Counted from the first letter of the stretch, positions 26,726-36,262 are shown. The stretch is 64,000 nt of DNA from Flavobacterium sp. Root186 (GCF_001428525.1 NZ_LMHW01000017.1:248001-312000); one strand, 5' to 3'. Made by a program: numbers and translations. The notes: generated by a model not told the origin, from the letters alone.

Positions 26726-26891
26726 TTGCCAATGAGGTGCAATTGGCATCAAATGGCTACTAGTATATAATTACTTCTATATGCTCAATTCCCCCAGTAA
26801 ATCAGCAACTCATCTTATTTTTCATTCAGTTAAAATTTTCATAAAACAGCATTTTACATTGGCTGATATTGGCAATGAAAAACTTTTGCCA
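26726..26891. promoter_or_regulatory. Inverted TTGCCAAT-type sites upstream of the HTH gene
   Basis: Two dyads are present: TTGCCAAT (26726-26733) with ATTGGCA (26742-26748), and TGGCAA (26870-26875) with TTGCCA (26886-26891). The second lies just upstream of the HTH gene start at 26929. They share the core of the repeats at 23139-23216, suggesting one regulator for both promoters, plausibly the HTH protein or RteC. The rest of the 26703-26928 gap has no gene. Confidence 0.5.
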
Positions 26892-26928
26892 TTAGCAATT
26901 TTGCATCACTAATGTAAAACAAACAGTC

Positions 26929-27237
26929 ATGAATATAGACAGAATGGAATTCATTTCCTGGATGGAACGAATCATAGAACGTTTTGATCTTTTGAGCGCG
27001 CATATCAGTGAACTTGAAAAAAAACGCGGAAGTGTTGACGGCGAAGAGCTATTGGATAATCAGGATATATTGCAGATGCTTAAAATAAGCGGGAGATCAC
27101 TCCAGCGTTACCGATCAATCGGCAGGCTCCCCTACTATACCATCAGTGGAAAAATATATTATAAGCTATCAGACGTACACCAGTTTATCAGAGAAAGTAT
27201 TAATGTCCGAATGCCAAAAACATACGCCAAGGAGTGA
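26929..27237 (+). CDS. Excisionase-like helix-turn-helix protein
   Basis: A 102-residue protein with a MerR/excisionase-type winged HTH: LLDNQDILQMLKISGRSLQR, then YRSIGRLPYYTISGKIYYKL with a wing, then SDVHQFIRES. The N-terminal third is a helix (ISWMERIIERFDLLSAHISE). Small proteins like this are recombination directionality factors or regulators in Bacteroidota ICEs and are usually near rteC and topB, as here. The dyads immediately upstream suggest autoregulation. Confidence 0.8.
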   Translation: MNIDRMEFISWMERIIERFDLLSAHISELEKKRGSVDGEELLDNQDILQMLKISGRSLQRYRSIGRLPYYTISGKIYYKLSDVHQFIRESINVRMPKTYAKE

Positions 27238-27318
27238 AAAATAAGGCCAATAGATTCCAGCTTTTAGTGAGCTACTTTTCAACTTTTAATTTCGCAATTG
27301 AATTTAAAATTAAAGATC

Positions 27319-28755
27319 ATGAGCGAACAAATTAAAGATACACTAAATACTCCTGAAGAGTTGTCAGATATACTGCTGGTATTCGATAAAGAGAAAAAGA
27401 AAATCATGGCGGTAAAAGGCATTGACCAAAATGGTAATCTGGAAACCGTTGACCCTACCCACAAAAATCAGAATCAGTTCATGCGGGTAGACAAGCACGG
27501 GGATGTGTTTTCAAATTTCTTTTCAAATTTTTTCAGCCAACTGAAGAACCCAACTAATTTTTCGTTCTTCAAAATCCCTGCTGTGCTGGCTGTTGATACT
27601 TCAAAAGAGATGCAGAAACATTTAGATCATCCTACACCTGAAGGTGAGCAATTAATGAAGCAGCACGAACTAAAAGATTATAATCAAAAAAATGAAATTA
27701 ATATGGAAACAGCACAAACAAATCCGGAAACAAGTGAATACAAATACAAACCGGAACAGATCGATTGGGAAACATTAAACCATTTGGGTTTAAGCAAAGA
27801 AAAACTTGAAAAAATGAGCCTGCTTGATCCGCTACTCAAAGGATACAAAACAAATGAACTTGTACCGGTAAGTCTTAATCTTGGTACTGCAGTAACAAGA
27901 ATGGATGCCCGTTTATCTCTTAAACACAATGACGAAGGACAGGTCGTATTGGCCATTCATGGCATCCGAAAAGAACCTAATCTGAATTATCCTTTTTTCG
28001 GTCACGAGTTCAGCAAGGAAGATAAAGACAATCTTATGCAAACGGGCAATATGGGACGCGTAGTAGATCTCACCAATCCGAAAAACAATGAGATCATGCC
28101 CTCCATTATCAGTATAGACAGGCTGACCAATGAGGTGATAGCACTGCGCACGGATTTCATTAAAATTCCCGATGAAATTAAAGGAATTAAGCTGAGTGAA
28201 GAGCAAAAGCAAACCTTGCTGGAAGGGAAGCCGCTTGCTTTAGAAGGAATGTTTTCCAAGAAAGGAACAGCCTTTGATGCATCTGTGCAATTCAATGCAG
28301 ATAAACGTTTTGTTGAATTTCTCTTTGACCGAAATGATTCTAATAAACAGACACAAGGCAATCAGCAGAACCAAACTCAGGGAGCACCTAAAAACTTTAG
28401 AGATAAGGAACTCAATAATGAGCAATACCAAAAGCTCAAAGATGGTCAGACGGTTTATATCAGCGGCTTAGTGGATAAAAAAGGAAAAGAATACAATGGA
28501 TATATCACCTACAACAAGGAAACCAATAAAACAGATTTTTCATTTCAAAATCCAGATAAAATCAAAGAACAGATAAAACCTTCTGAAGCCCATAAAACGC
28601 AGACCGCTGTCAATACCGAAGGCAAAACTAATGAAGCTACTAAGAACATAAAGGAGCCACTAAAATCAGGTCAGACAAATCCTGATGACAAGAAACAACA
28701 AGAACAACAAGAAGAATCTAACTCAACTGCTAAATCAAAAGGGCGTAAAATGTAA
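27319..28755 (+). CDS. DUF4099/DUF3945-domain ICE protein
   Basis: A 478-residue protein from MSEQIKDTLNTPEELSD; an upstream non-consensus start adds 7 residues. It has the N-terminal region typical of this ICE family (DILLVFDKEKKKIMAVKGID), then a DUF4099-like segment (IDWETLNHLGLSKEKLEKM) and two DUF3945-type repeats (KDNLMQTGNMGRVVDLTNPK; SKKGTAFDASVQFNADKRF and the similar DKKGKEYNGYITYNKETNK). The tail is Gln/Lys-rich and disordered. Its biochemical role is not known, but it is nearly always next to topB in Bacteroidota conjugative elements and is probably DNA-related. The stop is 6 bases from topB, which indicates one operon. Confidence 0.85.
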   Translation: MSEQIKDTLNTPEELSDILLVFDKEKKKIMAVKGIDQNGNLETVDPTHKNQNQFMRVDKHGDVFSNFFSNFFSQLKNPTNFSFFKIPAVLAVDTSKEMQKHLDHPTPEGEQLMKQHELKDYNQKNEINMETAQTNPETSEYKYKPEQIDWETLNHLGLSKEKLEKMSLLDPLLKGYKTNELVPVSLNLGTAVTRMDARLSLKHNDEGQVVLAIHGIRKEPNLNYPFFGHEFSKEDKDNLMQTGNMGRVVDLTNPKNNEIMPSIISIDRLTNEVIALRTDFIKIPDEIKGIKLSEEQKQTLLEGKPLALEGMFSKKGTAFDASVQFNADKRFVEFLFDRNDSNKQTQGNQQNQTQGAPKNFRDKELNNEQYQKLKDGQTVYISGLVDKKGKEYNGYITYNKETNKTDFSFQNPDKIKEQIKPSEAHKTQTAVNTEGKTNEATKNIKEPLKSGQTNPDDKKQQEQQEESNSTAKSKGRKM

Positions 28756-28761
28756 TAAAAT

Positions 28762-30855
28762 ATGATAACAATTATTGCAGAAAAGCCCAGTGTAGCAAGG
28801 GAAATAGCCGTTATAATCAGAGCCACCGAAAAAAAAGATGGCTACCTGACAGGTAACGGCTATTTTGTTACATGGGCACTGGGCCATCTTGTAGGATTAG
28901 GGATGCCCGAAGATTACGGCATCACAGGATTTGACAAAGCATCACTGCCGATACTTCCAAACCCTTTTTTACTGACTGTCAGAAAGGTCAGTAAAAATCA
29001 AGGAGATTCTGTAGATACAGGAGCGCTAAAACAACTAAGAATCATTAGAGAGCTCTTTGACAACAGCGATAATATTATTGTCGCCACCGATGCAGGACGT
29101 GAGGGCGAACTCATTTTTAGGTACATATACGAATACTTGAAGTGCAATAAACCCTTTAAGCGACTTTGGATAAGCTCCCTTACTGAAAAAGCCATTAAAA
29201 TAGGTTTTGATAATCTCAAAGACGGAAAAGAATTTGACGGATTATACCAGGCAGCACAAGCCAGAAGCCGTGCCGACTGGCTAGTGGGTATCAATGCCAC
29301 ACAAGCGCTCTCCATTGCATTAGCAAACGGGGTTTATTCACTCGGAAGAGTGCAGACGCCTACATTGGCTTTAATATGCAAACGCTATCTGGAAAACAGG
29401 AGTTTCAAAGTAAAAAATTACTGGCAGATACAGTTGTCCCATAACAAAGAAATGATAGATTTTAAAAGTATCTCAAAAATCAAATGGGAAGACAAAAAAC
29501 TAGCCGCTGATGTGTTGAAAGCCATTGCGCGAAACCGAACGGCAATAATTACATCCCAAGTGACCAAAAGCGTTACAGAGCAGCCGCCTTTATTGTTCGA
29601 CCTTACCGGCCTGCAAAAAGAAGCTAATAAAAAATTAAACCTTTCTGCGGAAGAAACCCTCAACATTTCCCAGAGCCTTTACGAACAGAAATTTATCACA
29701 TACCCACGTACCGCAAGCAAATACATTCCTGAAGATATGTGGGCAGAGATTCCTAATCTTGTAAGAGCTTTACAAAAGAGGGAAAATATTAAACAAAACC
29801 TATCTCAAATGAAATGGCGCCGTTTTAATAAACATATCGTGAATGATTTGCGTGTCACTGACCATCATGGATTATTAACTACTGATAAAATGCCATCAGC
29901 CCTGAATCCAAAGGAAAATGCGATTTATAATATGATTGCCTTTCGGTTACTCGAAGCCGTTTCACAACCCTGCATCAAAGAGATAACTGATGTCGACTTA
30001 CAGGTACTGCATTATGATTTTACATCAAAAGGCTGTAAGATTATAGAATCCGGGTGGCGTTCCATTAGAGGCAGTTTCCTCGATGATGATACAGAACATG
30101 TAATGGATTTGCCTGAACTGAAAAAGGACGATGAACTTAAAATAAAAGAAGCTTCCGTTCTGGAAAAGAAAACCAAACCGCCTGTGCTTTACACTGAAGC
30201 AGGCCTTTTGTCAGCTATGGAAAGTGCCGGAAATGATATCGAAAATCAAGGTGAGCGAAAGGTTTTGCAAAATTTAGGTATCGGCACTGCAGCAACAAGG
30301 GCATCAATTATCGAAATATTGTTTACCCGAAATTACATAAATAGGGAAAAGAAATCTCTGGTACCAACCGAAAAGGGATTATTGGTATACGAATTGGTCA
30401 AAGAAAAAAAAATAGCAGATGTGGCGATGACTGCCCAATGGGAACTTGCATTGGAAAAAATCGAAAACAACGAATCAGATGCAGGAAAATTTCAAAAGCA
30501 AACGGAAAATTACGCTGCATCTATTGCCAATGAATTGTTGCAGACCCCAATTGCCAAAAACAACTTGCCAGACCTCATCTGCCCTAAATGTAGAAGCCAA
30601 CAACTTATCATACGTGACAAAATAGTAAAATGTCCTGAAGAAACTTGCAACTGGATACAGTTCCGCAATGTCTGCGGTGCGCAAATCAGTATGGACAATA
30701 TTAAAAGTCTTGTCAGCAAGGGTACAACTTCACTCATTAAAGGAATGAAAAGCAGGTCAGGAAAGAAATTCGATGCATACATCGTACTGAACGATAATGC
30801 CGAAACTACCTTTGAATTTGCCAAAAACAAAAGCTTCCCAAGTAATGGAAAATAA
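28762..30855 (+). CDS. topB: DNA topoisomerase III (type IA)
   Basis: A 697-residue type IA topoisomerase: Toprim motif at the start (ITIIAEKPSVAREIA; TDAGREGELIFRY), the active-site tyrosine Tyr314 in FITYPRTASKYI, a GLGRVQTPTLAL-like segment (SLGRVQTPTLALI), and a C-terminal Cys4 zinc-type motif (CPKCRSQQLIIRD, CPEETC). It relaxes or decatenates DNA, and in ICEs probably resolves transfer intermediates. It follows the DUF3945 gene by 6 bases and its stop overlaps the start of the ORF6N gene. Confidence 0.93.
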   Translation: MITIIAEKPSVAREIAVIIRATEKKDGYLTGNGYFVTWALGHLVGLGMPEDYGITGFDKASLPILPNPFLLTVRKVSKNQGDSVDTGALKQLRIIRELFDNSDNIIVATDAGREGELIFRYIYEYLKCNKPFKRLWISSLTEKAIKIGFDNLKDGKEFDGLYQAAQARSRADWLVGINATQALSIALANGVYSLGRVQTPTLALICKRYLENRSFKVKNYWQIQLSHNKEMIDFKSISKIKWEDKKLAADVLKAIARNRTAIITSQVTKSVTEQPPLLFDLTGLQKEANKKLNLSAEETLNISQSLYEQKFITYPRTASKYIPEDMWAEIPNLVRALQKRENIKQNLSQMKWRRFNKHIVNDLRVTDHHGLLTTDKMPSALNPKENAIYNMIAFRLLEAVSQPCIKEITDVDLQVLHYDFTSKGCKIIESGWRSIRGSFLDDDTEHVMDLPELKKDDELKIKEASVLEKKTKPPVLYTEAGLLSAMESAGNDIENQGERKVLQNLGIGTAATRASIIEILFTRNYINREKKSLVPTEKGLLVYELVKEKKIADVAMTAQWELALEKIENNESDAGKFQKQTENYAASIANELLQTPIAKNNLPDLICPKCRSQQLIIRDKIVKCPEETCNWIQFRNVCGAQISMDNIKSLVSKGTTSLIKGMKSRSGKKFDAYIVLNDNAETTFEFAKNKSFPSNGK

Positions 30856-31723
30856 ACCTACCCTTAGCACTATGGAAATCAGAAATCAGATTTATTCCAT
30901 ACGCGGAAAGCAGGTTATGCTCGATAGCAACCTTGCTTCCTTATACCAGGTTGAAACAAAGAACCTCAACAAAGCCGTAAAAAGGAATATAGAAAGGTTT
31001 CCTGAATCCTTTTGTTTTCAATTGAATGAAGAGGAAGCTGAAATCTTGAGGTTCCAAATTGGAACCTCAGGTTTGAGTTATGGTGGAAGACGCTATTTAC
31101 CTTATGTTTTTACCGAACAGGGTGTTGCCATGGCTTCCGCTATACTGCGTTCCCACATTGCCGTTAAGGTCAGTGTAGAAATTATGGAAGCCTTTGTAGA
31201 AATGCGTAGAATACTTATGAGCAACGCCTCTCTTTTTCATCGATTAGATAAGATTGAATTCAAACAATTAGAGGCGAACCAAAAATTTGAAGAAATTTTT
31301 AAGGCTTTGGAAAGCGATAAGCTCCATAGCGAAAAAGGGATTTTCTATAGCGGGCAGATTTTTGATGCCTATGCCTTTGTTTCCGATATTATCCGAAATG
31401 CCAAAAACTCAATTATCCTACTGGATAATTATGTCGATGACACGGTACTAACTTTACTGGGTAAACGCAGCAATGATGTCACCGCAACTATTTATACCAA
31501 AAGTATTAGCAATCAGCTGCGGCTGGATGTTCAGCGATACAACAGCCAATATCCCAGGATTGAAATCGAAATTTTCTCTGATGCTCACGACCGTTTTTTG
31601 ATAATTGACGATACGGAACTCTATCACATTGGAGCCTCGCTCAAGGATTTGGGTAAAAAATGGTTTGCCTTTTCAAGAATGGATATTGAGGTTGGCAAAA
31701 TGCTGCAAATTTTGAACAATTAA
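30845..31723 (+). CDS. ORF6N-domain protein overlapping topB
   Basis: From the ATG at 30845 the protein is 292 residues. Residues ~9-120 form an ORF6N (KilA-N related) DNA-binding domain: YSIRGKQVMLDSNLASLYQV, KNLNKAVKRNIERFPESFCF, YVFTEQGVAMASAIL. The C-terminal part (SGQIFDAYAFVSDIIRNAKN, SIILLDNYVDDTVLTLLGKR, then FLIIDDTELYHIGAS) resembles a phospholipase-D-like nuclease half with an HD/Ser-type site. These proteins occur in phages and mobile elements. It overlaps the topB stop, so it should be translated with it. A strong terminator follows. Its action on DNA is inferred. Confidence 0.75.
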   Translation: MENKPTLSTMEIRNQIYSIRGKQVMLDSNLASLYQVETKNLNKAVKRNIERFPESFCFQLNEEEAEILRFQIGTSGLSYGGRRYLPYVFTEQGVAMASAILRSHIAVKVSVEIMEAFVEMRRILMSNASLFHRLDKIEFKQLEANQKFEEIFKALESDKLHSEKGIFYSGQIFDAYAFVSDIIRNAKNSIILLDNYVDDTVLTLLGKRSNDVTATIYTKSISNQLRLDVQRYNSQYPRIEIEIFSDAHDRFLIIDDTELYHIGASLKDLGKKWFAFSRMDIEVGKMLQILNN

Positions 31724-31730
31724 ATAAATT

Positions 31731-31763
31731 AACCCTCTGAATAATTCGAGGGTTTTGTTTTAT
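31731..31763 (+). terminator. Terminator after the topB/ORF6N operon
   Basis: AACCCTC (31731-31737) pairs with GAGGGTT (31748-31754), followed by TTGTTTTATTTT. It ends the rightward operon just before the oppositely oriented mobC. Confidence 0.85.
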
Positions 31764-31818
31764 TTTGGACTTACAGAAAAGCCTGGCCCTGGTCAAAACT
31801 TTAACTTAGCATCTAATT

Positions 31819-33837
31819 TTACTCGCTTTTCTTAGTCCTATCCTTTTGTATCAAATGCTTTAAATTTGGATCATTCTTTATACGTTCCAATTCGGTTTCT
31901 ATAACTAGTATAATATCCGTTTTTACCTGCCTGTAATTTTCCTCTATTGCCTGTTTTATATTGTCTTTCCCGTTTTCGTCAATAAAAGATAAGATTTCAG
32001 GAATTTTTTGATAATCTTTAGTTTCTGAAGTAACTTTTACATTATCCACGACAATTTCAGCATGAAAAATTTTCTGCTCGATGCGTTCATCAAAATTGTC
32101 TGATACAGAACCAACAAAAAAGCCTTGTGTCAGGGTGGATATTTTGGAAGCCGGTATAAGACTGTCCAATTGAGTTGATATTGAAGTTGATGTATCGTTG
32201 CGGTTGATGCTCATGCTCTGCCTTTTCTGCAATACTTTCCCGAATCTTTCCGACAGGCTTTTTGCAGTTTCGCCGACCACTTGGCCGCTAAAAATATTAC
32301 CTACAGTATTCTGAATTACCTTGCTCTCTTTGTCGCCATAATCCCTTGTCAGCTGGGAATAATCCTGAAAGCCCAAACAAACAGCCACCTTATTACTTCT
32401 GGCGGTTGCAATAAGGTTATCCAGTCCCCTAAAGTATATAGTGGGCAGCTCGTCTATGATAACAGAACTCTTCAATTGGCCTTTTTTGTTAATGAGTTTA
32501 ACGATACGTGAATTGTATAATCCCAGCGCAGCAGAATAGATATTTTGGCGGTCAGGATTATTGCCTACGCATAATATCTTAGGTTCTTTGGGATTGTTGA
32601 TGTCCAATGAAAAATCATCTCCTGTCATAACCCAGTACAGTTGAGGCGAAATCATTCTTGACAAAGGGATTTTTGCAGAGGCTATCTGTCCCTGCAACTG
32701 ATCCTGTGCACCTCCCTGCCACGCGTCCATAAAAGGCGACAGATAGTTTTCCAAATCGGGATATGAGGTTAAAATCGTAAATACGTCTGAGTATTTTTTA
32801 TTCAAGAGTTCTATCGCGTGTGGGAATGTGCAATATTTACCGTCGTCATAAATTTTCAGGTACCAAATGATTGCAGCCAAAAGTATAATCGGGCTCTCGA
32901 CGAAAAAATCGCCCTGCTTCTGTATCCAGCTACGATTGAGGTTCAGCATTATCGTATATGCTGCTTCGTAAGCATCCGAGATATCCGTCATGAAATCAGG
33001 ATTAAGAGGATTACAACGGTGGCTCTTTCGGGGGTCATCAAAGTTGATGACATAGAATTTTGGTTGTACTTTGTATTTATCGCTGTGCTTCAATAAATGA
33101 TTATATGCAATGGTAGAAAGGTCATCAAATTTGAAATCGTAGATGTACATTGAAAAACCTTTCTCAATCTGCTGTTTGATGTAATTGTTTACAATTGCAT
33201 ACGATTTTCCTGAGCCTGGAGTACCTAAGACAATCGTTGCCCGAAAAGGATTTACAATATTTATCCAACCGTCATTCCATTTGTTTTTATAATAAAACTT
33301 CGTGGGAAGATTGACAGAATATTCGTTTTCCATCAATTTAGTTTCCTGCTGAAAGCTTTCGTTCTCGTTGTTAAAAACATCGTCCATTAGATTGTTCCGA
33401 AGCAAGCGGCTCATCCAGACGCCGGATACCATTAAAGCGATATAACCTAAACTAGTGCTAAGGATATAAAGAATTATGGAGATAGTTATTGATAGCCTTA
33501 ATAAAGGTGTGTTCAGAAAAAACAGAACAAAGCCAATTGCTAAAGTCATATAAATTTTAGCCCATGTTATCTTCTGGTTTTTAACTCCCTTTGAACCCAG
33601 GCAGCTTAATGCTAATAACACCAGGGCAAATACTTTGGTATAAAGAGTATGCGAGAACAATCCCACGGTACGCTGAAAATTGCCTAATATTTTGTTGATT
33701 ACCTCCAATGTCCAGCCCCGATCTATAAAGTAACCGTAGCAAAACCAATAAAGGTGCATCAATATCAATAGGATACTTACTGCCCGCATAAAAGCCATAA
33801 TTTTGGCTAATCCTCTTAAATCATCTTCTCCCTGCAT
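31819..33837 (-). CDS. mobC: Conjugal transfer coupling protein MobC (VirD4-like ATPase)
   Basis: A 672-residue T4CP. Several membrane helices occupy residues 1-~145 (FALVLLALSCLGS, LYILSTSLGYIALMVSGVW). The Walker A GTPGSGKS is at 205-212 (TIVLGTPGSGKSYAIVNNYI), a Walker-B-type acidic segment is in SSVIIDELPTIYF, and conserved T4CP regions follow (NKVAVCLGFQDYSQLTRDYG). It pumps the relaxase-bound strand into the Tra channel, linking MobB to TraG and the rest. It is convergent with topB/ORF6N and the last of the mob genes in this orientation. Confidence 0.9.
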   Translation of the reverse strand: MQGEDDLRGLAKIMAFMRAVSILLILMHLYWFCYGYFIDRGWTLEVINKILGNFQRTVGLFSHTLYTKVFALVLLALSCLGSKGVKNQKITWAKIYMTLAIGFVLFFLNTPLLRLSITISIILYILSTSLGYIALMVSGVWMSRLLRNNLMDDVFNNENESFQQETKLMENEYSVNLPTKFYYKNKWNDGWINIVNPFRATIVLGTPGSGKSYAIVNNYIKQQIEKGFSMYIYDFKFDDLSTIAYNHLLKHSDKYKVQPKFYVINFDDPRKSHRCNPLNPDFMTDISDAYEAAYTIMLNLNRSWIQKQGDFFVESPIILLAAIIWYLKIYDDGKYCTFPHAIELLNKKYSDVFTILTSYPDLENYLSPFMDAWQGGAQDQLQGQIASAKIPLSRMISPQLYWVMTGDDFSLDINNPKEPKILCVGNNPDRQNIYSAALGLYNSRIVKLINKKGQLKSSVIIDELPTIYFRGLDNLIATARSNKVAVCLGFQDYSQLTRDYGDKESKVIQNTVGNIFSGQVVGETAKSLSERFGKVLQKRQSMSINRNDTSTSISTQLDSLIPASKISTLTQGFFVGSVSDNFDERIEQKIFHAEIVVDNVKVTSETKDYQKIPEILSFIDENGKDNIKQAIEENYRQVKTDIILVIETELERIKNDPNLKHLIQKDRTKKSE

Positions 33838-34025
33838 CTCAAAACATTTAATGTTGTTTCATGAATTTAAATACGATAAGAACTGCTAGTATTAAAGTGG
33901 TTGAAAATGGCGGCAAGCGGCAGTGTTTGACTGATTTGTTAAAATTTAAATTTTAAGGTTACGGAAAACCGTAATAACTGCTTTTTAAAAGCTCTTAATT
34001 TTAGGAAATTTTAAATTAATAAATT

Positions 34026-34313
34026 ATGGTAGAATTTGATGAAAATGACTTAGTCAATAGTGATTATGTAAACACGACCACCACTGGTGACAATCCCAAT
34101 TACACGGCTATTCGTGACAGAGAACGTGTAAATAAAAAAGAACGCTATGAAGTCGTCTATTTTTGCGATGCTTTTGTAAAGAACTATCAGGTTCCGAAAA
34201 CCAAAGCAAGTTTTCAAAAGGTCGAGAGAATAATAAGACTATCTGAAGCCAGCAGCATTGTAATGAGAGACCAGCTAAATAATTTTGTGGCTCAAAACTG
34301 GAATTTACTTTAG
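34026..34313 (+). CDS. Hypothetical protein (95 aa) between mobC and mobB
   Basis: A 95-residue protein of unknown family (MVEFDENDLVNSDYVNTTTT onward), with a basic middle (RDRERVNKKERYEVVYFCD) and a helical C-terminus. It reads in the direction opposite to mobC and mobB and has its own terminator, so it is a separate transcription unit. Its conservation cannot be judged by eye. Function unknown. Confidence 0.6.
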   Translation: MVEFDENDLVNSDYVNTTTTGDNPNYTAIRDRERVNKKERYEVVYFCDAFVKNYQVPKTKASFQKVERIIRLSEASSIVMRDQLNNFVAQNWNLL

Positions 34314-34324
34314 CCTTTTTAACT

Positions 34325-34362
34325 AAGCTATCCGATAAAACCGTCGGCTTTTCGGATAGCTT
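34325..34362. terminator. Bidirectional terminator between the 95-aa gene and mobB
   Basis: AAGCTATCCG (34325-34334) pairs with CGGATAGCTT (34353-34362) around an 18-base loop that contains another short stem. It lies between the stop of the plus-strand gene and the stop of mobB. Confidence 0.8.
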
Positions 34363-34373
34363 TGATTCTATCC

Positions 34374-35660
34374 TTATCTGCCTTCCCTCTTTTTTCTTCT
34401 CTTCTTCATTCTATTAGCAAAATCTTGTTCCTGATAATCTTCTCCATTGGCTTCTGGCAATAAGGTACCAAATGCATCAATTAAATCGCCTTCGTGCTTT
34501 TGCGCAGTATTCAGGAAGTCGAACAAATGATGAGGTTCATCTGGCGGAAGATCTGCATTATTTGCTGTGGATATTTTTGATTGCAATTTAACCGGGCCTT
34601 TAATTTCAGGCAAGATATTATTGTTCCAATAATCATTAAAAATATTGGCAGATAGTTCTTTTCCCAATCTGGAGCCGTTCCACACTGTTTTAGAATTATG
34701 GTCTATAAAGGTAATTCCGTAAATACGTCCTGTGTCATTTCTACGTGCCACCACATTAATTCCTTGCTCCACTAACTGTTTTTTAAAAGCCTCCTCGTCA
34801 CTTGTTAATTGCAGGGCAATGGTAACGGCAGCTTTAATGGTCGGCTTTGCCGGGTGGTTTTTTAAAGTTTCTTTGTATTTTGCATAATTCAATTCCAGAG
34901 CCGGCAGTCCGGCATTCTTTCCAAATAAAGAAGCCTTGAAAGGATGTCCGGCTCTTTCGCCTTTTTCATTCAAAGGGATATATAACAAACCCTGCTGCAT
35001 TTTTCCTTTCAACTCGCCCTGCACTTTTTCTGTGGTAATATTAAAAAGAGAAAGCAAGGCATTAAATTCTCCTAAAGTTTGGAATTGATAGTAGTTATGA
35101 AGATGACGAACTATGGAAGCTATCTGACTTTTAACATCACCTGCCTTATAATCTACAGGACGGAAAACTTTGTCTATCTGTTTATGCTCTTTATCTGTTG
35201 CAGGTATCAATCCATATTTCCTTTCAAGTTCACGGCAGACGTTCATAGAGCGCATTTTCTCATAACTATCCGAAATCTTTTTACCCTGTTCATCAACGCA
35301 CACCGATACAATATGGATATGGCTTCGGTCAATATCAGTATGTTTGAACACCACATAAGGCTGCTGTCCATAACCCATTTCCTGCATATACGCATCTGCC
35401 ATTTCCATGAACCTGTCGTCACTTACTTTGTCTTTCGGATCGGGATTAAGCGAGATATGCAACGTATGTTTCTCTGTATTGCGGTTGGCAATGAGATAAG
35501 GAGTAAAAGATTGGGCTAATTGTGCAACGGAATAATTACCGCTAGCGGTTTCAATTACCTTATTGCCATACAATATCTCCCCTTTTTCATTCTCAACTTT
35601 GAGCTGGTTGTAGGCTAAAGCTCCGTATAAATTTGCGCTTCTTCCGATTTTTGCTATCAT
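34374..35660 (-). CDS. mobB: MobB relaxase/mobilisation nuclease
   Basis: A 428-residue MOB relaxase of the Bacteroidota type (Pfam relaxase family). The metal-binding histidines are in FKHTDIDRSHIHIVSV (His107, His114, His116); a possible catalytic tyrosine is Tyr12 or Tyr17 near the start. It would nick one strand at oriT and stay bound to the 5' end. It is 3 bases downstream of mobA in the same operon. The C-terminal third is less conserved and ends in a basic KKRRKKREGR tail, likely a DNA contact. Confidence 0.9.
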   Translation of the reverse strand: MIAKIGRSANLYGALAYNQLKVENEKGEILYGNKVIETASGNYSVAQLAQSFTPYLIANRNTEKHTLHISLNPDPKDKVSDDRFMEMADAYMQEMGYGQQPYVVFKHTDIDRSHIHIVSVCVDEQGKKISDSYEKMRSMNVCRELERKYGLIPATDKEHKQIDKVFRPVDYKAGDVKSQIASIVRHLHNYYQFQTLGEFNALLSLFNITTEKVQGELKGKMQQGLLYIPLNEKGERAGHPFKASLFGKNAGLPALELNYAKYKETLKNHPAKPTIKAAVTIALQLTSDEEAFKKQLVEQGINVVARRNDTGRIYGITFIDHNSKTVWNGSRLGKELSANIFNDYWNNNILPEIKGPVKLQSKISTANNADLPPDEPHHLFDFLNTAQKHEGDLIDAFGTLLPEANGEDYQEQDFANRMKKRRKKREGR

Positions 35661-35662
35661 TT

Positions 35663-36100
35663 CTAAGGCTGTTTTTTCAGATATTTTGCGTCAAATTCTT
35701 CAGTTATCTTTATGATTTTTTGGCATAGTGCCGCCATTTCAGCAGTTTGTTTTTCCAATTTATAGAGAAAAGCCGCCGCCTTTTTCTCGGAAAAATGATG
35801 GTACAATAGCTTTACAATCTGATTATAATTGACGCCTACGGAGCGGAATTGACTGTGAAACGAAGTCAACCGCATATAAAAATCAACTGTTCCTTTGTCA
35901 ATTTTAATCGTTTTCATCTCCTTGCTGAACAACAGCGAGGTGATAAATTTTGCTTTGTTGGGAATTCCCGATGTTTCAAAAAGCGATAAAAGTTTGGCAT
36001 TTTCCGTATCCGTCAGACGAAATACATGGCGGTGGATGCTCGGGTCGCTTTTGGGCGTGCGTCCACCCTTGTGCTTTTTATTGTTATTGTTCTCCCTCAT
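35663..36100 (-). CDS. mobA: MobA relaxosome accessory protein
   Basis: A 145-residue basic protein with the MobA/MbfA pattern: KGGRTPKSDPSIHRHVFRLT, a ribbon-helix-helix-like segment (LSLFETSGIPNKAKFITSLL) and helices. It binds oriT and helps the MobB relaxase. The probable oriT is directly upstream (36166-36237), as usual for this family. Confidence 0.9.
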   Translation of the reverse strand: MRENNNNKKHKGGRTPKSDPSIHRHVFRLTDTENAKLLSLFETSGIPNKAKFITSLLFSKEMKTIKIDKGTVDFYMRLTSFHSQFRSVGVNYNQIVKLLYHHFSEKKAAAFLYKLEKQTAEMAALCQKIIKITEEFDAKYLKKQP

Positions 36101-36165
36101 TATTTATCCATTATTAAATTTTATATAAAAACCTGACTTCGGAAGGTTTTTTCAGCCCCCGGCAA

Positions 36166-36237
36166 GGCAAGTTGTTTTGAGGCACTAACTCGGTTTAGAG
36201 TGCCTCAAAACACAACTTGCCGTGTTCTGGTGAACAC
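36166..36237. other. Probable oriT
   Basis: Two nested or adjacent inverted repeats sit 66 bases upstream of mobA. The first has a 21-base arm (GGCAAGTTG at 36166 to 36186, ending GAGGCACT) and a 23-base arm (36199-36221) that are complementary apart from a 2-base insertion. The second is GTGTTC-TGGT-GAACAC, 36222-36237. Position next to the relaxase operon and the strong dyads match known ICE oriT regions; the nick site itself is not determined. Confidence 0.65.
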
Positions 36238-36240
36238 AAA

Positions 36241-36262
36241 AATCCGCCCTTCGGGACGGATT
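36241..36262. terminator. Hairpin next to oriT
   Basis: AATCCG-C-CC pairs with GG-A-CGGATT around a TTCG loop, with one mismatch. It may be a terminator of the tra side or part of oriT. Confidence 0.5.
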
